NCBI RefSeq assembly: GCF_023158935.1
Contig: NZ_CP096120.1
Span: 1,178,001 to 1,242,000, forward strand
DNA: 64,000 bases
Source: Acinetobacter portensis
Lineage (GTDB): Bacteria; Pseudomonadota; Gammaproteobacteria; Pseudomonadales; Moraxellaceae
Direction of reading: 5' to 3'
Shown: positions 1-8,837 of the stretch, piece after piece
Position numbering within the stretch: position 1 is the first letter of the stretch
Layout of the letters: each line of letters opens with the position of its first letter
Position numbers and translations under genes: made by a program
Notes under the pieces: model-generated
What the model was told of the DNA's origin: nothing
The model's input: the letters and a program-made list of their open reading frames with translations, nothing else
The model's database searches: none

Positions 1-1
1 A

Positions 2-1861
2 CCTTACGATTTAGATATTTACATGATTGTTGCAACAAGTGCATTTAACATGGGTGCAATGGAGAATAAAGGCTTAAACATCTTTAATACTTCATGTGTG
101 CTTGCAGATGAAGAATACACAACTGATGCTGCAATTATGCAAGTACAAGCGGTAATTGCGCACGAATACTTCCATAACTGGACAGGTAACCGTATTACTT
201 GTCGTGACTGGTTTCAATTGTGTTTAAAAGAAGGCTTAACGGTTTTCCGTGATCAATCTTTCACAGAAGATTTACAATCTGCGGCTGTTCAACGTATTGA
301 TGACGTTGCAGTATTAAAAGGGCATCAATTCCCTGAAGATTCAGGTCCTTTATCGCATCCGCCACGTCCAGATCACTTTGTAGAAATTAATAACTTCTAT
401 ACAGCAACTGTTTATGAAAAAGGTGCGGAAATTAACCGCATGATGGCAACATTATTGGGCAAAGAAAAATTCCGTAAAGGTACAGACGAATATTTCAAGC
501 GTCACGATGGTCAAGCCGTTACAGTTGAAGATTGGGTTGCTGCGCTTACAGCAGGTTCAGGTGTCGATTTATCTAACTTCCTAACTTGGTACAACCAACC
601 GGGTACGCCAAAATTAGAAGCAAAAGGTGAATATGATGAGACAACTCAAACGTATCGTTTAAACCTAAAACAAAGCTTAAAAGCAAATGCCAAATATCCA
701 AATTTAAAAGCTGTGCCAATTCCAGTTGCTTTAGCTTTGTTTGACGCTGCATCAGGTGAACAGCTTGTTCTTGAATCTGAAGCTTTAGTTGAAAATGCTG
801 TAAAAGATGGCGTTTACTTATTTGAACAAAATGAAGCAAGCATTGAATTTAAAAATGTAATGACAAAGCCTGTTGTATCGTTGCTTCGTAATTTCTCTGC
901 ACCTGTAAATCTTGAATTTAACTATTCAGATGAAGACCTTGCATTCTTATTGCAGTATGAAACCAATGGTTTTAACCAATGGCAAGCAACGCAGACTTTA
1001 CTTGAACGTATTTTATTAAATGGTCATTCATCTGACATTTATGTTCAGGCAATGAAAAATGCATTACCTGAAGTGATAAAGAAAGATCCGCTACTTGCTT
1101 CTCGTTTGTTTGATGTACCAACTGAAGGTTATTTAGGAAGCCGTATAGACGCGAACTATAATCCTCTAGAGATTCAAGAAAAACGCAATTCGTTGTTAGA
1201 TACATTGGCAAATGCATTTGGCGCTTTCTGTAAAGAAGCGTATTTAGCGTTAGACCCTGCAAATGAAACAGAGTTTTCACAAGCAATGGGTGTTCGAGCG
1301 TTAAAAAATATTCTTTTGGCAATGATTGCGCGTCAAGGTGATGAATCTGCATTTGAATTGGCAGATGCACAGTACAAATCAACAAAAAATATGTCTGAGC
1401 GTTTAGGTGCTTTACGTGTATTGGTTTGGAGTGATGCACCGCAAGCTGAAGCTGCATTAATTGATTTTTATCTACGTTTTAAAGATGAAGCTTTATCTAT
1501 GGATCAGTGGTTCATGGTGCAAGCAGCACATCCTAAAGCGAATGCGGAAACCATTGCGTATTTAACTTCACATCCTGATTATGACCTTGGTGTACCAAAC
1601 AGAATTCGTTCTGTAACAGGCGGTTTAAATGCAAATCCTGTAAACACTTGGAGTTTTGGTGTTCAGCATTTTGTAGGTTTGGCTAAGTATTTAGATGAAA
1701 AAAATCCAATTATTGGTTCTCGTTTATTGCAAGCTTTATCTCGTTGGTACACTTTAGCAGAACCTCAGCGTTCGCAAGTAAAAGCGGATTTAGAAGCACT
1801 GAAGCCTTTAGTTAAATCTAAAAACGTTTCTGAAACATTAAACAGCATTTTAAACGCGTAA
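2..1861 (+). CDS. pepN: Aminopeptidase N (M1 metallopeptidase), 5' end missing
   Basis: This is the C-terminal 619 residues of a PepN-type zinc aminopeptidase, which removes N-terminal residues from cytosolic peptides. The frame is already open at base 2, so the N-terminal part lies outside the window. The substrate-binding GAMEN motif is encoded at about 53-67. The zinc site HEYFH at about 161-175 is followed 18 residues later by the third ligand Glu in KEGLTVF, the canonical HEXXH-X18-E arrangement. The rest matches the beta-sandwich and long helical C-terminal domains of the M1 family. It ends in TAA and is followed by a strong hairpin terminator. Nothing suggests inactivation. E. coli PepN is about 870 residues, so roughly the first quarter is absent. 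Confidence 0.97.
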   Translation, partial: PYDLDIYMIVATSAFNMGAMENKGLNIFNTSCVLADEEYTTDAAIMQVQAVIAHEYFHNWTGNRITCRDWFQLCLKEGLTVFRDQSFTEDLQSAAVQRIDDVAVLKGHQFPEDSGPLSHPPRPDHFVEINNFYTATVYEKGAEINRMMATLLGKEKFRKGTDEYFKRHDGQAVTVEDWVAALTAGSGVDLSNFLTWYNQPGTPKLEAKGEYDETTQTYRLNLKQSLKANAKYPNLKAVPIPVALALFDAASGEQLVLESEALVENAVKDGVYLFEQNEASIEFKNVMTKPVVSLLRNFSAPVNLEFNYSDEDLAFLLQYETNGFNQWQATQTLLERILLNGHSSDIYVQAMKNALPEVIKKDPLLASRLFDVPTEGYLGSRIDANYNPLEIQEKRNSLLDTLANAFGAFCKEAYLALDPANETEFSQAMGVRALKNILLAMIARQGDESAFELADAQYKSTKNMSERLGALRVLVWSDAPQAEAALIDFYLRFKDEALSMDQWFMVQAAHPKANAETIAYLTSHPDYDLGVPNRIRSVTGGLNANPVNTWSFGVQHFVGLAKYLDEKNPIIGSRLLQALSRWYTLAEPQRSQVKADLEALKPLVKSKNVSETLNSILNA

Positions 1862-1891
1862 TTTCTGCTTATATTGTTTGTATATATTTAG

Positions 1892-1923
1892 AAGCCAAAT
1901 GACTTAGGTTGTTTGGCTTTTTA
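1892..1923 (+). terminator. Intrinsic terminator of pepN
   Basis: Arms AAGCCAAA and TTTGGCTT flank a loop of about 12 bases and are followed by a T-rich stretch. The hairpin starts 31 bases after the pepN stop codon. Confidence 0.8.
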
Positions 1924-2089
1924 TATTGTTTAATAAAAATTTAAAAATGTGTTATAATATTTGGACAGATAATAAAAACTTCTATTTTTCCTCTCAATTA
2001 TCGTTTTAGCGATATTTCTAGATGTCATAATTCTTCTGTTGTTGATGTTCCAAAAGGAACGATTTTTAAGTATTAAATTGGTGTAAATA

Positions 2090-2314
2090 TTGAGTAATAG
2101 TAATCAATTGGTTGCGAAAGCAATTAATGGTAGTGAAATTGTAGTATCCCTAGTACCTTCGAAAAAAATGCAAAATACGCGAGAAGGGTTTATCTGGGTA
2201 AATGTTGGCTTAAATATTTTATTAGATTCTGGTCGTGAAATTGAGTTAAATCAAGACCGTCGTAGTTTTTATACAGCTTTAAACCAAATGTACTATCTAC
2301 CGCATCGCGTATAG
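2090..2314 (+). CDS. Conserved small hypothetical protein (74 aa)
   Basis: A 74-residue soluble protein that I do not recognise as any named family. It has no signal peptide and no membrane segment; composition is mixed, with an Arg-containing tail ending in LPHRV. The only early start in this frame is TTG at 2090, and no clear ribosome-binding site precedes it, so the exact start is uncertain. It is bounded upstream by the pepN terminator and downstream by a perfect 24-base palindromic terminator, so it looks like a single-gene unit. The upstream 165 bases are AT-rich and could hold its promoter. Its codon use resembles the neighbours. Confidence 0.6.
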   Translation: MSNSNQLVAKAINGSEIVVSLVPSKKMQNTREGFIWVNVGLNILLDSGREIELNQDRRSFYTALNQMYYLPHRV

Positions 2315-2328
2315 TTCATCTATATATA

Positions 2329-2352
2329 AAAAGCCCGTTTAAACGGGCTTTT
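2329..2352. terminator. Bidirectional palindromic terminator
   Basis: A perfect 24-base palindrome with arms AAAAGCCCGTTT and AAACGGGCTTTT lies between the convergent 74-aa gene and the first usp gene. A/T tails on both sides allow it to work in both directions. Confidence 0.88.
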
Positions 2353-2358
2353 ATATTT

Positions 2359-2805
2359 TTATACTTTAACAATGAGTACGGGGATGTGAGATTGTGTCAG
2401 CACGTTTTGTGCAACACTTCCAAGCACCATCTTTTTAAAGCCCGTGTGACCATGTGAACCCATAATAATTAAATCGGCACTAACTTCATTAGCAATAGCC
2501 ATAATGCCTTCAGATGCTGCAACGCCACGAATCACTTTCGTATTTACAGATACGCCATCTCGAACAAATAATCGTTCTATGTCTTTTAAGCGAAGCTGAG
2601 CATTTTCTTCGGCTTGCATAAAATAATCTGTAATTGCAGGTGCAACTTTATAAAAATCGACCCCTTTAAATGGATCTACAGAAATAACGCTCATTACTGT
2701 TACTTCACTTTTTAGTTCTTTGGCTAGAGCAAGTGCTTGTTCAACTGCTGCATAGGAAATAGGAGATTCATCTACAGGAACCAAAATATGTTTATATGTT
2801 GTCAT
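2359..2805 (-). CDS. Universal stress protein, UspA family
   Basis: A 148-residue single Usp domain (Rossmann-like alpha/beta fold). It opens with KHILVPVDESPIS, the usual first strand carrying the Asp that contacts ATP, and ends with the ATP-binding signature around residues 115-135 (MGSHGHTGFKKMVLGS, the G-x2-G-x9-G-S pattern). It is therefore likely an ATP-binding Usp. The ATG at 2805 has an AGGA ribosome-binding site at a good distance. It lies downstream of a second Usp gene on the same strand. The two are clear paralogues (tandem duplication), but a strong palindromic terminator between them suggests separate transcripts. Members usually help survival under starvation or oxidative stress; the exact role here is unknown. 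Confidence 0.93.
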   Translation of the reverse strand: MTTYKHILVPVDESPISYAAVEQALALAKELKSEVTVMSVISVDPFKGVDFYKVAPAITDYFMQAEENAQLRLKDIERLFVRDGVSVNTKVIRGVAASEGIMAIANEVSADLIIMGSHGHTGFKKMVLGSVAQNVLTQSHIPVLIVKV

Positions 2806-2892
2806 CTGTTTTTCCTAAATTTTTAACTGAAATAGTATCGTTTGTATTTAAAAGACTTATTGAGTATGAGTATTTATAGTGGTGCAGAGTTG

Positions 2893-2922
2893 AATAAAGC
2901 TCAATTTAAATTGAGCTTTATT
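2893..2922 (-). terminator. Palindromic terminator between the two usp genes
   Basis: A perfect 30-base palindrome with 15-base arms AATAAAGCTCAATTT and AAATTGAGCTTTATT, just downstream of the 2933-3376 gene. Confidence 0.85.
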
Positions 2923-2932
2923 CTGATGGAAT

Positions 2933-3376
2933 TTAGTTTTTAACAACAAGCACAGGAATTTCTGTTTTGTTTAATACGTCTTGAGCAAAACTGCCTAGAA
3001 TTAATTTTTTGAAACCTTTACGACCATGTGAACCCATCACAATGAGGTCAACTTTTTCATTTGTTGCTGCTGTTGAAACGCCATCAGCATTTACTTGTCC
3101 TTTTACTACTTTTACATTAGCTTCAACGCCTTCAGCTTTTGCAAACTCACTTGCTTCTTTTAAAGCTGCTTCTGCATTTTCATAAGCAATAACAAAATAT
3201 TCTTTCATTACAGCAGAAGAGTAATAAAAATCTGCATCTGTAAATGGGTCTTCAGCAACAAGGCTAATTAAGCTTAGTTTGCTGTTAAATGCTTTTGCAA
3301 TTTGGGCTGCTTTTTTTACAGCAGAAAAAGAAATTTGTGAACCATCTACAGGAACTAAAATATGATTATAAGACAT
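2933..3376 (-). CDS. Universal stress protein, UspA family (second copy)
   Basis: A 147-residue Usp domain, paralogous to the gene at 2359-2805. It begins MSYNHILVPVDGSQIS and carries the C-terminal nucleotide-binding signature MGSHGRKGFKKLILGS, so ATP binding is expected. The frame is open further upstream to 3430, but the start at 3376 is preferred. It has a GGAG ribosome-binding site about 9 bases upstream and gives the family's usual length and N-terminus, whereas the extension is unlike any Usp. It is probably monocistronic, because the palindromic terminator follows directly. It is cytosolic, and the stress signal it responds to cannot be read from the sequence. Confidence 0.92.
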   Translation of the reverse strand: MSYNHILVPVDGSQISFSAVKKAAQIAKAFNSKLSLISLVAEDPFTDADFYYSSAVMKEYFVIAYENAEAALKEASEFAKAEGVEANVKVVKGQVNADGVSTAATNEKVDLIVMGSHGRKGFKKLILGSFAQDVLNKTEIPVLVVKN

Positions 3377-3642
3377 TAAAAAATGCTCCAAAGTTATCGT
3401 TATTACCCTACTAATTAATTGATAACACATTGTTAGAAATGGTTCAAACCTTATAATACGATCGTAGAAAAATCATTAATTTTAGTTAAATTTTTGTTAT
3501 GGAATTGGCAAAATAAGTATATGAATTAGGTTGGTTTTTGGGTTGTTTTGAAGCATTGTTTTTACATATTTATATAGGTTCAAATTTAAAAATAAATTAA
3601 ACTCCACACAATATTTTTTATATATGAATGAAAGGATTAGTA

Positions 3643-4633
3643 GTGCAATTTAAATTTGCTGTTATGAGTTTGGTTTTATCTTTAGCCATTAGTGGCTGTC
3701 AAAATACACAAAACAATAGCAAAATAATTGCAGGTGCATTTAATGCATCTACAAATATTCAAAAAAAAGTTTATTGAACGTCATGCGCCTGAAAATATTA
3801 AAGTTACGCGTAATATTCAATATATGGAAACTCCAAGTTTACATTTCGATTTATATCAACCTGAAAATATTGCTGAATTAGCTAAGCGACCTGTTGTTGT
3901 TTGGATTCACGGCGGTGGTTGGATTTCTGGTTCTAAAGAACATGCCAGTGGATATTTCAAGCGTTTGGCAGAGCAAGGCTACAATATTATTTCAGTTGAA
4001 TATCAAGTTGCACCTACAGAAATTTATCCTCAACAATTACTACAAATTGATCAAGCTTTAGAGTTTATAAAACAGCATGCAAATAAGTATCAAATTGATG
4101 CGAGCCAAATTTACTTAGCAGGAGATTCTGCGGGTGCGAATATGGCAAGTCATTATGCTGCACTTGTTGCAAATTCTGAGTTTGCGCAGGCTTCATCTTT
4201 ATATCCAAAAACTTCAATTGAACAATTAAAAGGTTTAATTTTGCATTGTGGGATTTATGATTTAGAAAGTTTTATAAATAACAGTTCGAGTGAAATGAAA
4301 TTGCTTGAATGGGGGATTACAAATCTTGTTCAAGCTTATACAGGTGGCAAAAAGGATGATGCAAAATTCTTGGCAGATATTTCGCCAAGTCAGCATTTAA
4401 CAAAGAGTTATCCACCTGTATTTATAAGTGGTGGAAATAAAGACTTTTTAACTGAAAGCCAGTCTGTGCCTTTTGTTCAGCTGCTTAAAGAAAAGAATAT
4501 TCCTGTGACTGATGTTTTTTACCCAAATTCAAAAGAGTTACTTGTGCATGAATATCAATTTATGATGAGTAAAAAAGCGAGCCAAGAAACCTTTATTAAA
4601 ACCATTGAGTTTTTAAAGCGAACTTCAGACTAA
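3643..4633 (+). pseudogene. Alpha/beta hydrolase lipoprotein, frameshifted at an A8 run
   Basis: A secreted or periplasmic esterase-type alpha/beta hydrolase in two frames. The first frame starts at GTG 3643 (ribosome-binding site AAAGGA at 3631-3636) and encodes a lipoprotein signal ending in lipobox LAISGC. It stops at 3775-3777. The hydrolase body continues in the other frame, which is open from 3728 to 4633. The join lies at eight A residues (3761-3768); seven would fuse signal and body. The body has oxyanion-hole HGGGW, nucleophile elbow GDSAGA (Ser near 4127), Asp in GGNKDF and His in VHEYQF, so the catalytic set is complete. It resembles the BD-FAE/carboxylesterase group. A real mutation, a slippage-controlled switch and a sequencing error are all possible. 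Confidence 0.82.
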
Positions 4634-4634
4634 G

Positions 4635-4681
4635 TTATTTATCTTTACTTAAAGAATAAATAGCCTAAGCATTATTTATTC
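4635..4681 (+). repeat. GCCTAAGC hairpin repeat, copy 1
   Basis: Arms GAATAAATA (4654-4662) and TATTTATTC (4673-4681) enclose the core GCCTAAGC. An upstream arm TTATTTAT (4635-4642) can alternatively pair with ATAAATAG (one G-T wobble). The same core recurs near 38900, 61757 and 62060 with different but complementary arms. Confidence 0.55.
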
Positions 4682-4690
4682 TGAGTTTAA

Positions 4691-4716
4691 TAAAAGCAAA
4701 CCGAGGTTTGCTTTTA
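4691..4716. terminator. Bidirectional terminator between hydrolase and benE
   Basis: Twelve-base perfect arms TAAAAGCAAACC and GGTTTGCTTTTA with a 2-base centre, between convergent genes. Confidence 0.85.
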
Positions 4717-4734
4717 TTTTCACGTTATTCTTCG

Positions 4735-5925
4735 TTAAGATTTCTTTGCTTTAAATTTGAAAATTAAAGAAACTGCAAAACCAAATAATAATCCCCAGAA
4801 TGCAGAGCCAATGCCAAAAAATTGGACACCTGAAGCACTAAATAAGAATGTCAGCAAAGCAGCTTCGCGTTCATCTACATTTTGAAAAGCAATTGCGATG
4901 TTATGACCAATGGTGCCAAAGAGTGCAATACCTGCAAGCGCTGTAATAAATACCAAAGGAAATGCCATTAAGAAGCTTGTTAAAGTCGCGGCAAAAAGTC
5001 CCATTAATATGTAGAAAAATCCACAACTTATTCCTGCAATATAACGGCGTTTTTCATCAGGATGCGCTTGGTCATCTAAGCTAATTGCGGCACTAATTGC
5101 AGCAATGTTCACAGTGAAACAACCAAATGGGGCAAGTAAAGTTTGGGAAAGACCTGTAAATCCAATCAGTTGATTTACATGTGGTTGATAGCCATAACTA
5201 CGAATCATTGCTAAACCGGGTAAATATTGCGATGCCATATTAATCACAAATAAAGGCAGGGCTAAACCTAAAATTGCAGATACAGAAAATTCAGGACTAA
5301 TCCAAACAGGTTGTGCCAAAGACCATTGAATATTGGGTGTGTTGAATGTAAGGAATAAAGGACACAGTAAAATACCTGCAATTACTGTAATAACAATGCT
5401 ATAACGAGGTAAAAGGCGCTTGGAAATAACGTAGCTTGCAAGTAAAGCAAGAATGAAACCCCATTCTTGTTGCATAGTTGCAAAAATACTAATACCAAAT
5501 TTAAGAAGTACACCTGCAAGCATGGCACTTGTTAAGCTTTGAGGAATATATTCCAACGCTTTTTTAAATGCGCCTAAATAGCCAAGAACTGCTGTAAGTA
5601 AACCACAAATTAAAAATGCACCAATCGCTTGATTTAGCGTATAGCCACTACCAGTTGCAATAATGAGTGCTAAACCTGCGGTAGACCAAGAGGTTGCAAC
5701 AGGATATTTATATTTCCAAGATAGAAATAAACCGCTAATACCAATACCAAGTCCAAGTGCCCAAAACCAAGACGTAATTTGTTCGGGGCTAGCACCTAAA
5801 AGTTGCGCAGCTTGAATAACCAATACAGATGAAACACTTATACCTACGAGAAAGGTAATAAATCCTGCAAAAACTGCAGGTATAGAAAAATCTTGAATGA
5901 GCTTTTGCATGAGTCCTTGCAACAT
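4735..5925 (-). CDS. BenE-family transporter (benzoate/H+ symporter-like)
   Basis: A 396-residue inner-membrane protein with about twelve hydrophobic segments. Its sequence and N-terminus (LIQDFSIPAVFAGFITFLVG) match the BenE/YdcO family of proton symporters. BenE imports benzoate in Acinetobacter, but this copy is not next to ben or cat genes, so the substrate is uncertain and no symbol is given. The frame starts at ATG 5925, with a second ATG five codons in (5910); neither has a strong ribosome-binding site, though AAGGA lies just before the second. It is convergent with the hydrolase, sharing a bidirectional terminator, and transcribed in the same direction as leuE upstream but with a gap of about 110 bases. 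Confidence 0.88.
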   Translation of the reverse strand: MLQGLMQKLIQDFSIPAVFAGFITFLVGISVSSVLVIQAAQLLGASPEQITSWFWALGLGIGISGLFLSWKYKYPVATSWSTAGLALIIATGSGYTLNQAIGAFLICGLLTAVLGYLGAFKKALEYIPQSLTSAMLAGVLLKFGISIFATMQQEWGFILALLASYVISKRLLPRYSIVITVIAGILLCPLFLTFNTPNIQWSLAQPVWISPEFSVSAILGLALPLFVINMASQYLPGLAMIRSYGYQPHVNQLIGFTGLSQTLLAPFGCFTVNIAAISAAISLDDQAHPDEKRRYIAGISCGFFYILMGLFAATLTSFLMAFPLVFITALAGIALFGTIGHNIAIAFQNVDEREAALLTFLFSASGVQFFGIGSAFWGLLFGFAVSLIFKFKAKKS

Positions 5926-6037
5926 TATTATTAATGAGTAATTTATTAATGGATAATTCGAGTAGTTATCATACGCTTTTCATTAGTGTGGTTAAAGAAT
6001 AGTTCTGATAAGGATTATCTAAAAAGTGAGTAAGGAA

Positions 6038-6685
6038 CTAAAGAGTTGATGTTGCGAGTTTTAAGCCAAAACCACAAAATAATATTCCAACACTTGCTAC
6101 ACAAATGGCGGTAAGTTTAAATCTGTTTGAAAAGTAAGATGCTAATTTTGCACCAGAAAAAATAAGAATAGTTAAGTAGCTCATGCTGATAATTTGTAAA
6201 ATAATTGCAAGTGCTGTGAAAGTAATTGCAGGGTATGTATAAGCAGGATCTACAAATTGCACAAAAAAAGACAAATAAAATAAAATCGCTTTAGGGTTTA
6301 AAATGCTAATTGTTAACGCCGTACTAAATGGCTTAACTTGTTCTAAAGATTGCTTTTCTTCTACTCTTTCAGGTATTTTTACCGCGTTAAATGTATGGTA
6401 CGCAGCAATAAGTAACTTAATACCTAAATAGCTTAAATAAGTTGCACCAACCACTTTTAATAAAATGAATAGCCACGGAAAAGCATGAAGTAAAGATGCA
6501 GCACCTAAGGCAGTTAATATAATTAAAATCATATCGCCGGTGTAAACGCCCAAAGCACCTTTGTAACCAGCTTTAATACCAAATCGAGAAGCAACAGACA
6601 TTACAAACAATGAGTTTGGGCCTGGTAATATCACAATTAAAATTGTGCCAATAATATAGGTTGCTAAATCTGTGATACCAAACAC
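6038..6685 (-). CDS. leuE: LeuE-type amino-acid exporter (LysE/RhtB family)
   Basis: A 215-residue inner-membrane exporter of the LysE/RhtB superfamily. It has six hydrophobic segments and the family signature VILPGPNSLFVMS near residues 18-30. The segment LNPKAILFYLSFFVQF near residue 130 is very close to E. coli LeuE, and length and N-terminus (MFGITDLATY) also fit. LeuE exports leucine and some analogues; the exact substrate here is inferred by similarity only. The gene lies downstream of the tal terminator, so it probably has its own promoter in the gap 6686-6756. An exporter-type regulator is not adjacent. Confidence 0.82.
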   Translation of the reverse strand: MFGITDLATYIIGTILIVILPGPNSLFVMSVASRFGIKAGYKGALGVYTGDMILIILTALGAASLLHAFPWLFILLKVVGATYLSYLGIKLLIAAYHTFNAVKIPERVEEKQSLEQVKPFSTALTISILNPKAILFYLSFFVQFVDPAYTYPAITFTALAIILQIISMSYLTILIFSGAKLASYFSNRFKLTAICVASVGILFCGFGLKLATSTL

Positions 6686-6706
6686 GAGGCAGAACTCAAA
6701 TAAAAA

Positions 6707-6732
6707 GCCGATGTGAGTATATCAACATCGGC
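6707..6732 (-). terminator. Terminator of transaldolase gene
   Basis: Arms GCCGATGT and ACATCGGC with a 10-base loop. On the minus strand the hairpin is followed by a run of T, which fits termination of tal before leuE. Confidence 0.82.
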
Positions 6733-6756
6733 TATAAAAATGGTTTAAAAGTGTGA

Positions 6757-7746
6757 TTAAGCTTTTATTTCAGCATCAATTCCGAAAGATTGACGCAATA
6801 AACTATTTAATTGTTCACGTGCTTTAATAAAGCCATCTATACCACCTTGTAATAATTGAGATGACATCAAGTCATGTTCAATTGCTTGTTTAAAACTTTC
6901 TTTGTTTAACGCTACAAGATCTTGTGGATTATTTTCAGATACTTGATTTTCAGAAAGTTGAGCTTTAACTATGCGAGTATCTTGGTCTAGTTCCGCAAGT
7001 AAGTTTGGCGCAACGGTTAATAAATCACAGCCAGCTAAACCTAAAACTTGGTCAATACTTCGGAAGCTTGCACCCATAATTTCCGTTTTAATATTGTGTT
7101 GTTTGTAGAAATGATAAATCTGTTTTACAGACAGTACACCAGGGTCTTTATCGATAGGGTAAGCATCTACATTTTCTGCTTTTTTGTACCAATCTAAAAT
7201 ACGACCCACAAATGGTGAAATGAGCGTTACTTTTGCATCGGCACATGCCTGAGCTTGGTGTAAGCCAAAGAGCAGGGTTAAATTACAGTGAATGCCTTCA
7301 GCCTCTAAAATACGCGCAGCTTGAATGCCTTCCCATGTAGATGCAATTTTAATTAAAATTCGGTTTTGATCTACGCCATATGCTTTGTATAAAGCCAATA
7401 ATTCTTTTGCTTTAGCAACCGTTGCTTCTGTGTCATAAGACAAAGCAGCATCAACTTCTGTAGATACACGACCATCAATGAGTTTTAAAATTTCTACACC
7501 AAACTTAACAGTTAAAATGTCGATAGTGCGTTCAATCAGCTCATCATCTTCATATTTTTCATTTCTAGCTTGAGCAAATGCACTTTGAATAAGTTCTAAG
7601 TTTTCTGCTTGGTTTGCTGCGGCCGTAATTAAAGATGGATTTGTCGTTGCATCTAATGGGCGGAACTTTTCAATTGCTGCTAAGTCACTACTATCTGCAA
7701 CAATGGTGGTCAATTTTTTTAATTGATTTAAGGCTGTAAGTGTCAT
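6757..7746 (-). CDS. tal: Transaldolase
   Basis: A 329-residue cytosolic transaldolase of the TalA/TalB type. It moves a dihydroxyacetone unit between sugar phosphates in the non-oxidative pentose phosphate pathway. The N-terminal signature LDATTNPSLI (31-40) contains the conserved Asp, and the Schiff-base Lys is K133 in RILIKIASTWEG. Length matches E. coli TalB (317) with a small C-terminal extension. It starts at ATG 7746. It is followed by its own terminator and preceded by the convergently spaced aceR gene end. Together with rpiA at 51.6 kb it supplies pentose-phosphate interconversion in an organism that probably lacks normal glycolysis. Confidence 0.97.
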   Translation of the reverse strand: MTLTALNQLKKLTTIVADSSDLAAIEKFRPLDATTNPSLITAAANQAENLELIQSAFAQARNEKYEDDELIERTIDILTVKFGVEILKLIDGRVSTEVDAALSYDTEATVAKAKELLALYKAYGVDQNRILIKIASTWEGIQAARILEAEGIHCNLTLLFGLHQAQACADAKVTLISPFVGRILDWYKKAENVDAYPIDKDPGVLSVKQIYHFYKQHNIKTEIMGASFRSIDQVLGLAGCDLLTVAPNLLAELDQDTRIVKAQLSENQVSENNPQDLVALNKESFKQAIEHDLMSSQLLQGGIDGFIKAREQLNSLLRQSFGIDAEIKA

Positions 7747-7820
7747 TCGTTTCTATTCTTTAAAGTTGTTTACCCATCATTTATTTATAGCACAAACTTT
7801 TGATTGGCAAAGTATCTTCC

Positions 7821-8726
7821 TTAATTTTGTTCAGTTAAATTCGGTTTTTTTCGTTCATTTCTTATGTGATTAATCAAAAAACGAGCAGCTGCACCCAATT
7901 GGCTTTCACGACTCCAGACTAAATCTACAAAATATTCAAACTTTGGCGTGAAATCTGAAAAGTTTAAAATCTTTAATTGATGCTTCAGTTCTGGATTTTC
8001 ATTAAACATTTCAAGAGGTAAAACACCCCAAGCTAAGTTTTGTAAAATAATAGAACATGCAGAGTGATGATTATCTGTACGCCAATAAGATTTTGAATAG
8101 AGCAGTTCAGGTTTAATCGATTTATCTCGGCTTGCAACAACAATTTGACGGCTTTGTAAAATTTGCTCAAAACTTACATGATCAAATTTAGCCAACTCAA
8201 AATTTTTAGATGATACAGGCACCAATACTTCACGTTTTAATTCTACAAACTGTTCATTGCCTTCCAAATGTTCACGTTCAAACATTAAGGCAAGTTGCGC
8301 CGTGCCATTCAGTAGCATTTTTTGAGCATCTTCTTGCGGGGCACTGAAGATATTGATTTGTAATTGTGGGAATTTTGTTTCAATAATTGAAATATAGTCT
8401 GTCCAGTTAGTGTGTAAAAGTTCCGAAACCACCACAATATTCAGTGAAGATTCTAAACCTGTGCTAAGTGCAAAGGCGTGTTGTTTCCATTGTTTCATTT
8501 CAACAAGAAGCTGATCTGTTTTTTCAAAGAGCACCATTGCTTCTTCAGTTGGAATTGGTTCACGCCCAACTCGTTGAAATAGTTGTAAGTTTAAATCTAT
8601 TTCTAAGTTAGCAATAGACATGCTTACTGCAGATGGAACTTTTCCAAGTTTTCTTGCAGCAGCAGAAAATGAACCCGTTTCAATGACGGTTTTAAAAATG
8701 AGCAGTTGATCTTGATTGATATTCAT
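7821..8726 (-). CDS. aceR: LysR-family regulator, probable AceR
   Basis: A 301-residue LysR-type regulator. The N-terminal winged helix-turn-helix (about residues 3-62, with TGSFSAAARKLGKVPSAVS) is followed by a periplasmic-binding-protein-like effector domain. The gene is divergent from the AceI efflux gene with a 111-base gap. This is the arrangement of AceR/aceI in Acinetobacter baumannii, where AceR activates aceI in response to chlorhexidine. The frame extends to a TTG at 8750, but ATG 8726 gives the normal LysR N-terminus. The ribosome-binding site is weak in either case. Assignment as AceR rests on context plus family, so it is likely but not proven here. Confidence 0.85.
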   Translation of the reverse strand: MNINQDQLLIFKTVIETGSFSAAARKLGKVPSAVSMSIANLEIDLNLQLFQRVGREPIPTEEAMVLFEKTDQLLVEMKQWKQHAFALSTGLESSLNIVVVSELLHTNWTDYISIIETKFPQLQINIFSAPQEDAQKMLLNGTAQLALMFEREHLEGNEQFVELKREVLVPVSSKNFELAKFDHVSFEQILQSRQIVVASRDKSIKPELLYSKSYWRTDNHHSACSIILQNLAWGVLPLEMFNENPELKHQLKILNFSDFTPKFEYFVDLVWSRESQLGAAARFLINHIRNERKKPNLTEQN

Positions 8727-8770
8727 AATTATAAATTTCTTATCTTTCAAAATAATTGATAGATTCTAAC

Positions 8771-8799
8771 TTAATCATTCAAATAAGTGGAAATATAAT
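8771..8799 (+). promoter_or_regulatory. Predicted aceI promoter in the aceR-aceI gap
   Basis: A perfect -10 hexamer TATAAT at 8794-8799 lies 17 bases after a weak -35-like TTAATC (8771-8776), 38 bases upstream of the aceI start. A weak -35 suits a LysR-activated promoter. An AceR site is expected just upstream, but I cannot delimit it. Confidence 0.45.
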
Positions 8800-8837
8800 T
8801 CACTCATCTTAAACAAAGAACTTTAGAGAGAATTAAA

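Noticed and set aside
972..1457. 161-codon open frame on the minus strand inside pepN
   Set aside because: It is the antisense of a conserved coding frame, with biased composition (Leu/His-rich) and no family resemblance.
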